In this document: one piece after another, positions 1 to 8,022 of the stretch
How positions within the stretch are numbered: position 1 is the first letter of the stretch
How the letters are laid out: the number at the start of each line of letters is the position of its first letter
Source: Roseimaritima sediminicola
Lineage (GTDB): Bacteria; Planctomycetota; Planctomycetia; Pirellulales; Pirellulaceae
Direction: 5' to 3'
DNA length: 64,000 bases
NCBI RefSeq assembly: GCF_009618275.1
Contig: NZ_WIAD01000002.1
Location: 236,914 to 300,913, forward strand
The notes under the pieces: generated by a model
Databases searched by the model: none
Seen by the model: the letters and a program-made list of their open reading frames with translations, nothing else
Told to the model about the DNA's origin: nothing
Made by a program: the position numbers and the translations under genes

Positions 1-43
1 CGGCTGATGGGGGTGGGCAACCGCGGGATAGCGCCTGGGCGAT

Positions 44-3000
44 TTACGGTTTACCCCAGCCGGCGCCGCCGGGGGTTTCGACGATCAACTGGTCGCCGGG
101 TTGGACGTCCAGGGTACAGCAAGCCGACAGGGCTCGCCGCCGGCCATCGGCAGCGTGCAACCAGTTCGCTCCGCTCGCGCCGCTCTCGCCGCCGGAGAGC
201 GCATACGGGCGGTGCTCGCCGCGACGGCCCGTCAACAACGACAGCGTCAACGGCCGCAGGAACTCCCACTGGCGAATCACGCCGTCGCCGCCACGATGCT
301 GTCCCGATCCGCCGCTGCCGGTGCGAATGGAAAACCGCCACAGCCGCACCGGATACCGGCTCTCCAAGACCTCCGGATCGGTGATGCGCGTATTGGTCAT
401 GTGCGTGTGGACGGCGTCGGCGCCGGCGCCTTCACCGGTCGCTCCGGAACCGCCGCAGATGGTTTCGTAATAGCCGAAGGACGGGTCTCCGATCAAAACG
501 TTGTTCATCGTCCCCTGGCTGGCCGAAGCCAATTCCAACGCGCCCAGCAACACGTCGACCACACGCTGGCTGGTTTCCACATTGCCGGCGACCACGGCGG
601 GACAGCGCCGCGGATCCGCCTCGTGCGGCGGGTTCAACAAGCCCGGTGGCAGGACCAGATCGATCGCCTGCATGAAGCCTTCGTTCAATGGCAGCGGTCG
701 ATCGATGGCACAGCGGAGCACGTACAGGACGGCCGCGGTGACGATTCCCGGCGTGGCATTGAAACCGTTGGGATGCACGTCGGCCGTGCCGGTAAAGTCG
801 ATCGTCATCGCTTTTTCCTCGGCGGCGTCGCCGGCTTGCTGCGACGTCGCTGCGGCAGGCCGCGGGGGGATCGTGATGGTGACCGCGATCGGCGTGCCGT
901 CATCGAGTTGATCCTGAAAGTTCAGGCGGCCGGCGTCGGGGAACCGGGATCGGGCAAAGCGGACGACGGCCTGGCGAGAGATCTCCTGCAACTGCTGCAT
1001 GCAGGCTTCCAGCACGGCGGCTCCGCCGAGTTTTTCGGCCAGCGCGACGACATCGCCCGCGCCCCGGTGTCCGGCGGCGCGCTGGGCCGCGATGTCGGCC
1101 AGGTTTTCGCCGATCGCACGCGTCGGGTACGGGGCCTCGGTCAGCCGTCGCCGCAGTTCCGCTTCGCCGTCGACGCCCCGGCGCATCAGCGCCACATCGC
1201 GCAGCCACACGCCTTCTTCGGCCAACGATCCCGCGGCCGGCGGCATGGAACCGGGTGTGACGCCGCCGATCTCGGCGTGGTGAGCGCGGCTGCCCACGAA
1301 GAACGCCGGAGCGGTCGCCTGAGGATCGACGAAAACCGGCGCGATGACGGTCACGTCGGGCAGGTGCGAGCCGCCGGCGAAGGGATCGTTGGTCACGTAG
1401 CAGTCGCCCGGATACATGGTCGGGTAACGTTCGATCAGATGCCGCACGGTATGGCCCATGGCACCCAGATGCACCGGCACGTGAGGGGCGTTGGCGACCA
1501 GCGAGCCGTCACCGCGAAACACCGCGCAGCTGTAATCGCGTCGTTCCTTGACATTGACGCTCTCCGCCGTTCGCCGCAGGACCTCGCCCATCGATTCGGC
1601 GATCCCCTGCAGCCGCCGGCCCACGATTTCAACCAGCACCGGATCGACTTCCGGGGCGGCACCCTGTTCATCGCTCACCAGCGGCGCGTCCGACGGCTGG
1701 GGTGCGGTACGCTGGGCCAACAGCGAGTGATCCGCTTGCATGGTGGCCGACCAACCGGGATGAACGACCAGGGTGCTGGTATCGGACACGATCAATGCCG
1801 GGCCGGCGATGTGTGCGCCGGGCCGCAGCCGCTGGCGATCCAGTCGCGCCGCGCGAATCCAGCGTCCTTCGTAGAACAGCTCGCCGTGGCTCTGCGGTTC
1901 GGGCTGGTAAGTCGTTTCGACGGCAGACACCGCCGGCGGTCCGGGCGTCACCAGACGATGCTCCAGCCGCAGACTGACCCATTCCAGCGCATGCTGCGGC
2001 CGCTCGTACCCAAAGCGATCGCGATGCTCAGAAGCAAACCGCTGCGGCAAGCTGGTTCGTGGTTCCAGCGGCAGTTCCAGGGACGCTTCGGTGCCCTGGT
2101 AGCGCATCTCGACCGTCCACCGCCGCTGGCCGGACTCGTCCGCCGCATCCCGTTTCAACAGTTCGCTGGTCTGCCGCTGGAGGTCGGCTTGCCAGCGGGC
2201 CAGCTGTTCCTCGCGGACGTCGTCGAGCGGTTGGTAGACCCCGACCGCTCGAGACACACCCTGATCGGCCATGCCCATGCCCAGAGCGCTCAGCAAACTG
2301 GCGTCGGGGTGGTCGAATACGCGTTGCATGTCCAGCGCCGAGGCGACGGCCGTCAGGTGTTGTCCGGCCGCGCCGCCAAAGCCGACCAGGGTCAACGGCC
2401 GGGCGTCGACGCCTTCGGCCGTGGTGATGGTGCGTACCGCTTCGGCCATGTGGCCGACGGCGATCTTCCAAAACCCTTCGGCCAGCAACAGGTATTGGGG
2501 GCCGTCGCCGGGCAGGGGGCCCGATCCGGATTCCGGACGAGGCAGGCGGTCGACGATTTCCTGCAAGCGGGCAACGGCCGCGTCGCGGTCGAGCGGAAAG
2601 GGAAAACGTTCGGGAGCGATCCGGCCGAGGACCAGGTTCAGATCCGTCACGGTCAACGGTCCGCCGCGGCCGTAGCATGCCGGACCGGGGTCCGCGCCGG
2701 CGCTGTCCGGCCCGACCAACAACCGGCCACCCTCGGCGCGGCAGATCGAACCGCCGCCGGCGGCCACGGTTTCGATGGCCATCATCGGCGTCAGCATTCG
2801 TACGCCGGCTTTGCGCGATTCGAATTGCCGCCGCAGCCGACCGTCGTACAGGCTGACATCCGTACTGGTACCGCCCATGTCCAGCCCGATCACGCCGTCG
2901 CGTAGGCGGTGCTGGTGCGCCAGGGACTGGAGGGCCACGACGCCGCCGGCCGGTCCGGACAGGACGCTGTCGGCACCGCGAAAATGCTCGCTGGCGACCA

Positions 3001-3988
3001 GCGCTCCGCCGCTGGTCATCCACGACAACTCGGCTGTGGCAGGGCCGCCCAGCTGCTGCCAAACGTCCTGCACATAATGCTGCAGGATCGGGCTGAGGTA
3101 GGCGTCCAGGGTGGTGGTTTCGGTGCGAGCCACCAGTTTTACCAGCGGCGCTACGCGGCTGGACAAATAAATATCTCGAAAACCAACCTGCCGGGCCAGC
3201 CGCTCGAGTGCCACCTCGTGGACGTCATTCTTGTAGGCGTGCAACAGACTGATCGCCAGCGTACGAGCGCCGCGCCGGTAAGCGGACTGGAGCACCGCCG
3301 CGGCGGCCGCTTCGTCGATTCTTTCCAGCACGTTGCCTTCCGCATCGAGGCGTTCATCGATCTCCAATACGTCGCGAGTCAGCGGCGGCGGCTTCTGAAT
3401 GCACAGCTGAAATAATTCCGGCCGATCCTGCTCGCCGATCAGCAATTGGTCGCCGAAGCCGCGAGTGGTCAGCAGCGTGACGGCCGCGCCCTGACGGGTC
3501 AGCAGGGCATTGGTGCCGCGTGTGGTTCCCAGCCGAGCCTCCAGTGGCGGCAGCGGTCGATCCAGCGGAAGGCCCAGCAGCTTGCGGACGGCCAGGGCAG
3601 GGGAGTGTAACGTCGAAATCAGCTCATAGGGCGAACCGGGCGGCGGGGTGTCCAAGCGGCGATCCAGCACCAAGCGGCCCGTCTGGGCATCGAAATCGCT
3701 CACCGTGGCCTCGGCGTGAACCGTACCGTCATCGCCGAGCAGCCGTAGGGTAAAGCCCACCCAGAACCGTTCCGGATCGCTCTGGCGTCGCGGGTCGATG
3801 AACCCCGTGCGGCCGTCCACCGCGAACCCTTCGGCGACTTGTCCCTTGGTCACGCCACTGCTGAGCACCTTGGTCGAACGTCGTCCGCGGGCGTCGCTGA
3901 CAAAGCAATCGGTAAACGTGCCGCCCACGTCCGCCCAGACGCGGACCCGCGCCGAAGAGGGAGTGGAAGCAGGGTTAGTGGAAGTCAT
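44..3988 (-). CDS. Hydantoinase/5-oxoprolinase, fused HyuA-HyuB type
   Basis: This 1314-residue protein has the length and layout of ATP-dependent 5-oxoprolinases, which open 5-oxoproline to glutamate, or of the related hydantoinases and acetone carboxylases. The N-terminus carries the actin-like phosphate-binding signature VWADVGGTFTD (about residues 17-27). The HyuA part, with a GLDMGGTSTDVSL motif, continues to about residue 560. The HyuB part starts near residue 775 (VDPVLVEIVGRRL) and ends in the glycine-rich tail PGGAGWGKP. Bacterial proteins are often split into two subunits; here both are in one chain, as in eukaryotic and many planctomycete homologues. The start is the first ATG after the upstream repeats, without a clear ribosome binding site. 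It stands alone, with no partner gene in view. Oxoprolinase is the likeliest role, but substrate cannot be decided from sequence. Confidence 0.9.
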   Translation of the reverse strand: MTSTNPASTPSSARVRVWADVGGTFTDCFVSDARGRRSTKVLSSGVTKGQVAEGFAVDGRTGFIDPRRQSDPERFWVGFTLRLLGDDGTVHAEATVSDFDAQTGRLVLDRRLDTPPPGSPYELISTLHSPALAVRKLLGLPLDRPLPPLEARLGTTRGTNALLTRQGAAVTLLTTRGFGDQLLIGEQDRPELFQLCIQKPPPLTRDVLEIDERLDAEGNVLERIDEAAAAAVLQSAYRRGARTLAISLLHAYKNDVHEVALERLARQVGFRDIYLSSRVAPLVKLVARTETTTLDAYLSPILQHYVQDVWQQLGGPATAELSWMTSGGALVASEHFRGADSVLSGPAGGVVALQSLAHQHRLRDGVIGLDMGGTSTDVSLYDGRLRRQFESRKAGVRMLTPMMAIETVAAGGGSICRAEGGRLLVGPDSAGADPGPACYGRGGPLTVTDLNLVLGRIAPERFPFPLDRDAAVARLQEIVDRLPRPESGSGPLPGDGPQYLLLAEGFWKIAVGHMAEAVRTITTAEGVDARPLTLVGFGGAAGQHLTAVASALDMQRVFDHPDASLLSALGMGMADQGVSRAVGVYQPLDDVREEQLARWQADLQRQTSELLKRDAADESGQRRWTVEMRYQGTEASLELPLEPRTSLPQRFASEHRDRFGYERPQHALEWVSLRLEHRLVTPGPPAVSAVETTYQPEPQSHGELFYEGRWIRAARLDRQRLRPGAHIAGPALIVSDTSTLVVHPGWSATMQADHSLLAQRTAPQPSDAPLVSDEQGAAPEVDPVLVEIVGRRLQGIAESMGEVLRRTAESVNVKERRDYSCAVFRGDGSLVANAPHVPVHLGAMGHTVRHLIERYPTMYPGDCYVTNDPFAGGSHLPDVTVIAPVFVDPQATAPAFFVGSRAHHAEIGGVTPGSMPPAAGSLAEEGVWLRDVALMRRGVDGEAELRRRLTEAPYPTRAIGENLADIAAQRAAGHRGAGDVVALAEKLGGAAVLEACMQQLQEISRQAVVRFARSRFPDAGRLNFQDQLDDGTPIAVTITIPPRPAAATSQQAGDAAEEKAMTIDFTGTADVHPNGFNATPGIVTAAVLYVLRCAIDRPLPLNEGFMQAIDLVLPPGLLNPPHEADPRRCPAVVAGNVETSQRVVDVLLGALELASASQGTMNNVLIGDPSFGYYETICGGSGATGEGAGADAVHTHMTNTRITDPEVLESRYPVRLWRFSIRTGSGGSGQHRGGDGVIRQWEFLRPLTLSLLTGRRGEHRPYALSGGESGASGANWLHAADGRRRALSACCTLDVQPGDQLIVETPGGAGWGKP

Positions 3989-3995
3989 GAGGGGG

Positions 3996-4052
3996 GGTGT
4001 CGGTTGTCGGTTGTTGGTTGTTGGTTGTTAGTTGTTAGTTGTTAGTTGTAAG
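3996..4052. repeat. Heptanucleotide tandem repeat
   Basis: Immediately upstream of the oxoprolinase start there is a run of about seven 7-base units alternating GTTGTTG and GTTGTTA. Such short-period repeats are prone to slippage. The distance to the gene start is only a few bases, so unit number could affect its expression; that is inference. Confidence 0.8.
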
Positions 4053-4091
4053 TGGCGAGTTCTTCGTACTCGTGCTCGATCTGAGATTTGA

Positions 4092-4433
4092 GATTTGCTG
4101 ACTCCGGCGGTATCTATGTAGGGACCAAATCGTTTTCTCCCCTCTCCCCCGAATCCTGGGGAGCCTAAGCGAGTCAGGATTCGGGGGAGAGGGGTTGGGG
4201 GTGAGCGGGGACCAGCAGAGCAGCAACGCCAGTGGCGTGTATCGTGGCGGGACGCGGCGTAGAAACCGTACGCAAACAGTCATTCCGTTGCACCCGAGCT
4301 CGCCCCCTCACCCCCGACCCCTCTCCCACCACTGCTTCACTCGCTGACGCTCGCGGCGCCGCGGGGGAGAGGGGAGAGAATGTTGCATTCTATCGCTCCG
4401 CGCCATACATAGATTCCGTTAGAGTCAGCAGAT
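4092..4433. repeat. MITE-like palindromic element
   Basis: The 565-base gap between two minus-strand genes holds nested inverted repeats and no gene. The outer ends (4092-4122 and 4403-4433) are imperfect inverted repeats, about 25 of 31 positions matching, each containing GCTGACTC and TCTATGTA. Inside, arms 4139-4158 and 4175-4194 are a perfect 20-base inverted repeat around a 16-base loop, followed by further C-rich/G-rich arms at 4303-4375. No transposase is present. This fits a non-autonomous mobile element or a dispersed palindromic unit. Downstream, 4513-4547 carries two copies of GCGAGTTCGGCTAC-like sequence related to the hairpins at 22143 and 36882. Confidence 0.6.
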
Positions 4434-4554
4434 TTGAAATGTTCATTTTGCAATTTGCAATTTGCAATCTCAGCTCTCCTGACCCGCATCATTCCGCCAA
4501 ACTCGCAACTCTGACGAGTTCGGCTACGGCGAGTTCGGCTACGAGCGTTCCAGT

Positions 4555-5130
4555 TTAGCGCCGGCAGCGATAGACGAACGCTGGCGGCAGATTGCGCCAG
4601 ACGGTGGCGCTGCGGTGCACGTCGCTGAAGTACTCGTCCAGTTTGCGGCGGAAACGCCACGCGGCCGGCAGCGCCATGCCCTGCCAGTAAGCAAAACTGA
4701 CGAATTGCCCGCCGGGCCGGAGCACGTCCATCAGGGCCGAAAGGCAGCGGTCCTGTAGCGGTTCTGGAAACGAAGCCCAGGGCAGCCCGCAGAGGACCGC
4801 GTCGACCTGTTCGATCTGCTGCTGCCGACACAGCTCGGCGACGTTCTCCACGCTGTCCTCGAAGACCTTGGCCTGAGGGCAGCAGTCGCGGACCACGGCG
4901 GCCAGCTCCGGCGAGCGTTCGATCGCAAAGAATTTTGCCTCGGGCGGCAAGCAGTGCAGGATCGAGCGGGTAAAGACTCCGGTGCCAGGACCGTATTCCA
5001 CTACCGCCTGCACCTTGGGCCACTCGATCCAGTGCACCATTTCGGCGGCCAGGTACCGGGAGGACGGCACGATCGCGCCGACCTGCCCGGGGTGAGATAA
5101 AAACGTCTTGATAAACGTGGCAGCACTCAA
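4555..5130 (-). CDS. Class I SAM-dependent methyltransferase, PmtA/rRNA dimethylase-like
   Basis: A 191-residue soluble enzyme with a Rossmann methyltransferase core. Motif I reads VVEYGPGTGVFT (about residues 43-54), the acidic end of strand 2 is AIERSPEL, and motif IV is AVLCGLPWASFP. The opening FIKTFLSHPGQVGAIVPSSRYLA is characteristic of phospholipid N-methyltransferase-like and rRNA adenine dimethylase-like enzymes, in which the PSS stretch precedes SAM binding. The length fits the short phospholipid/ornithine-lipid methyltransferases. It lies 26 bases downstream of the SurA/PpiD-like gene on the same strand and may be cotranscribed with it. The substrate, whether lipid head group or another, is not determined by sequence. 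Confidence 0.8.
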   Translation of the reverse strand: MSAATFIKTFLSHPGQVGAIVPSSRYLAAEMVHWIEWPKVQAVVEYGPGTGVFTRSILHCLPPEAKFFAIERSPELAAVVRDCCPQAKVFEDSVENVAELCRQQQIEQVDAVLCGLPWASFPEPLQDRCLSALMDVLRPGGQFVSFAYWQGMALPAAWRFRRKLDEYFSDVHRSATVWRNLPPAFVYRCRR

Positions 5131-5156
5131 GGGAGTTCCCCCTCACAGAACGAGGG

Positions 5157-7697
5157 TTACTCTTGGTTGTTCCACTGCAGCTCCAGGCTGTCGTGGTACT
5201 CCTGCTGGTACGCTTGGCTCAACTCGATCGTCTCCTGGGTCATCATGCCCTGGACGGTATCGCGTTCGGTGGCCTGCAGGAATTGCTTTCGCAACTCCTC
5301 CTGCGAAGGCGTTCGCTTGGTGGTCTTGACCACGTACAACACCGTGCCCGGCTGGTTGGGCGCCACGCCGCAATGACCGATCGGCTGGGTAAAGACCTGC
5401 TGCATGAACTCGTCACCGACCCGGTTCAGCTGTTCCAGGTTGTAGATCATCGGCATCCGCCCCGGCCCGAGCCAGTTCATCCAGGAGAACTCGCCCAGGT
5501 CGTCGTAGACGAATTCCTTGCGGTCCTCGGGAACCAACTCCTTCAGGGGCTTGTCCGATTCGTTGGCTTCGGCAGCCAACTCTTCGGCGGCTTGCCGAGC
5601 CAACTCACGAGCTTCGCGGTAACGGATCGCGCTGATCACCTCGTCGCGGACCTCGACCAACATCGGCACCTTGTCGGGCGTCTGCTCGGTCTTCCAAGAC
5701 ACAAAGCTCTGGCTGCTGCGGAAGTTGGTGGTTTCGACCGGCGAGTACAAACCTTCGCCGCCGCCGAACATCAGCTGCGGGAAGCTGTCGCCGGCTTGGA
5801 ACTGACCGGTCATCGACATCGACTGACCGACGGCGGTTTCCTGCAGCGACCCGATGTCGTGAGGCCCGATCTTCTCGTAATCCAGCCCCAACTGCTCGGC
5901 CAAAGCTTCGATGTCCGGCCGCTCCGGCGGCGGACCTTCGGCCGTTTCGTCTTCGAGTTCGGCTTGGTAGACGTTGTAGTCGACCGAGTAATCCTGCATG
6001 ACCTCTTTGACCTTCTCGAGATTCTCACGCACCTGCGTGAACGCCTCGGGGGTCACCAACTGTCGGGCGATCTGGTCACGCACCTCTTCGAAGGGCCGCA
6101 CATTGGGCTCGTCCGCCGCTTCCGGCTCACCCTCGCCGGGAGTTTCCTCAGCGGGAGTTTCCTCAGCTGCGGGCGTTTCTTCGGCGGGAGTTTCCTCAGC
6201 GGGAGTTTCCTCAGCTGCGGGAGTTTCTTCGCTGGCGGGAGCTTCTTCGGGCGTATCCGCATCCGCTTCGGAGGTGTCCTGAGCCCGCATCGCCACGAGC
6301 TGGACAGCTGGAGGTTGCGACCGCAAGGCCTGGTCCTCTCCCTCTTCGCCAGCCGGTTCGTCCTCGGCGGGCGACTCTTCCACGACGGGCTCGTCAGCGG
6401 CTGGTTCCTCGCTAGCAGGTTCTTCCGAGGCCGGTTCTTCGGTGTCGGGTTCTTCCGCAGCAGGAGCTTCTTCTTCCATCGGCTCGTCACCAGCCGGCTC
6501 TTCAGTTGCCGGTTCTTCGCTGGCCGGCTCTTCGGTGACGGGTTCTTCGGCGGCGGGAGCTTCCTCTTCCATCGGCTTGTCACCAGCCGGCTCTTCGCTG
6601 GCCGGCTCTTCGCTGGCCGGCTCTTCGCTGGCCGGTTCTTCCGTGGCCGGTTCGTTCGCAGGCGCGTCCTGCATGGGAGCGTCTTCGGCCGGCGTCTGTT
6701 CGGCGGGGTCGGCTTGGTTCTCGGGCGTTTCCCCGGGCGGGGCCGTTTCCTCGGCGGGGATCACAAACGCGCCGGCGGCGACCTGTTTCTCGTACTCCGC
6801 CCGCAGTTCCTCTTCGGAAACCTCGGCGGCCATGCGTTCGATAAAGGTGTCGAAGTTACCGGAGACGACTTCAAACGTGGCCGTGGGGCGGCGGCGGAAA
6901 CCGGGGCGGTCGGAGGTATCGTCGGGATAGACCTCTTTGCCTTCCTCGAAGACCTCTTGAATTTCCGCTTCACTGGGTTCGGGATTGGTTTGGTCCAGGT
7001 ACTCATCGACCAACACCGGATAGGCGACCGCTCCGGCACGCTGGTTCAGACGCAGGTACAGGGCGTACTGTTGGGCGGGCGGGATGGTCGTGCGTCCCGA
7101 AGCGAACAGGCCGGCGACCGAGGTTTGCTGGACGGCGTTGGCCAACAGGTGCATCCGCAGCTGTTCGAGCATGTCGTGCTGGCCGAGTTGGCGATCGGTG
7201 GCGCGGCGCAGGATCAAATGGATTTGGTCGTCCGACAGTTGGTTGTCGGTGAACTGGCTCAGCCAGACCCGGACGGCCGCGTGATCGAGGTCAAAGCCCA
7301 GCTCCTTGGCTCGTTGGGCGTACAGCTGGACCGAGACCGAGGTTTCGGCCGAAGGTTGACTATTGATGCCCCACTGCGAGATCTGTCCGCGCTGCTCGTC
7401 GTAGGCAAAGCCCGGCACGTTCAACGTTCCGCCTCGCTCGACCGTCTCCTTGGCCAGCTCCGACAGGAACTGCAGGGTCGCGTAGTGGTTGCGGGTGAAG
7501 CGATTGACGCGGTCGTATTCGAAATTCCCCCCGCGGTAACTGGCCACCACCGCACTGTCGCTTCCGCCGGGACCTCGCTGGCGGACCCAGCTGTCGACTG
7601 CCGGCAGCACGACGAATGCCAGCATGGCTAAAACCGTCAACGCGATCATCAACGGTTTGAGGTTTCGGCGAAACAGTTCAAAGGGACTGGTGGACAT
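5157..7697 (-). CDS. Membrane-anchored SurA/PpiD-like foldase with acidic EPA-rich linker
   Basis: An 846-residue protein with a short cytoplasmic start, one membrane segment (LMIALTVLAMLAFVVLPAV, about residues 15-33) and a periplasm-facing body. The region after the anchor resembles the SurA/PpiD N-terminal chaperone domain (start-of-fold text FEYDRVNRFTRNHYATL, then a helical region to about residue 290). Two low-complexity blocks follow: near residues 310-450 many EEPASEEPA-like units, and near 475-530 EETPAEETPA units. The C-terminal part (REARELARQAAEELA; LYVVKTTKRTPSQ) looks like the end of a PpiD-type chain. A complete parvulin isomerase domain is not obvious, so it is probably a chaperone rather than an isomerase. 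I chose the ATG at 7697, preceded by AAGGA, over an in-frame ATG five codons upstream. Confidence 0.75.
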   Translation of the reverse strand: MSTSPFELFRRNLKPLMIALTVLAMLAFVVLPAVDSWVRQRGPGGSDSAVVASYRGGNFEYDRVNRFTRNHYATLQFLSELAKETVERGGTLNVPGFAYDEQRGQISQWGINSQPSAETSVSVQLYAQRAKELGFDLDHAAVRVWLSQFTDNQLSDDQIHLILRRATDRQLGQHDMLEQLRMHLLANAVQQTSVAGLFASGRTTIPPAQQYALYLRLNQRAGAVAYPVLVDEYLDQTNPEPSEAEIQEVFEEGKEVYPDDTSDRPGFRRRPTATFEVVSGNFDTFIERMAAEVSEEELRAEYEKQVAAGAFVIPAEETAPPGETPENQADPAEQTPAEDAPMQDAPANEPATEEPASEEPASEEPASEEPAGDKPMEEEAPAAEEPVTEEPASEEPATEEPAGDEPMEEEAPAAEEPDTEEPASEEPASEEPAADEPVVEESPAEDEPAGEEGEDQALRSQPPAVQLVAMRAQDTSEADADTPEEAPASEETPAAEETPAEETPAEETPAAEETPAEETPGEGEPEAADEPNVRPFEEVRDQIARQLVTPEAFTQVRENLEKVKEVMQDYSVDYNVYQAELEDETAEGPPPERPDIEALAEQLGLDYEKIGPHDIGSLQETAVGQSMSMTGQFQAGDSFPQLMFGGGEGLYSPVETTNFRSSQSFVSWKTEQTPDKVPMLVEVRDEVISAIRYREARELARQAAEELAAEANESDKPLKELVPEDRKEFVYDDLGEFSWMNWLGPGRMPMIYNLEQLNRVGDEFMQQVFTQPIGHCGVAPNQPGTVLYVVKTTKRTPSQEELRKQFLQATERDTVQGMMTQETIELSQAYQQEYHDSLELQWNNQE

Positions 7698-8022
7698 CGT
7701 ATCCTTATCCAAATCGATCGAAGGGAAGCGAAATCGGGTGGCCCGGGGAACGATTTCGGTCGCCGATCACTTGACAAGCGACTCGACCGCTCCAAACCTA
7801 AGGAACCGATTTGCTGAGTAGGTGATAGCCTCGCGGTGCCAGATTGTTTCGCGTCTTGCCCCTGTCCGCTACCACCTTGTACCGCAACCGGCCCGGATTT
7901 ATGACGATTTTTCTCGCCAGGGGCCGATGGGTAACGTACAGTTGCCGCGTTTTTGCGGTCAAGTCGTTCCTTTCCGCCCGTCTCGATTCCCTCTGCCCGC
8001 ACGTGAAGGTCCTAGTCTGAAC
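7698..8022. other. Divergent intergenic region between the PpiD-like gene and topA
   Basis: About 325 bases with no credible gene. It must hold the promoters of both divergent genes. I see no clear -35/-10 pair, operator or terminator. The sequence is open in the topA frame from 7822, but coding character begins only at the topA ATG. Confidence 0.6.

Noticed and set aside
101..2905. Long plus-strand open frame opposite the oxoprolinase
   Set aside because: It is the reverse-strand shadow of a GC-rich gene; the translation has no family motif and is Arg/Gly/Gln-rich low-information sequence. The minus-strand protein has clear HyuA/HyuB motifs.
4337..5146. Longer minus-strand frame overlapping the methyltransferase
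   Set aside because: Out of frame with the methyltransferase motifs and runs into repeat sequence.
5163..7631. Long plus-strand open frame opposite the PpiD-like gene
   Set aside because: Shadow of the repetitive acidic gene; repeats such as GSFLSGSFLS merely mirror the EPA codons.
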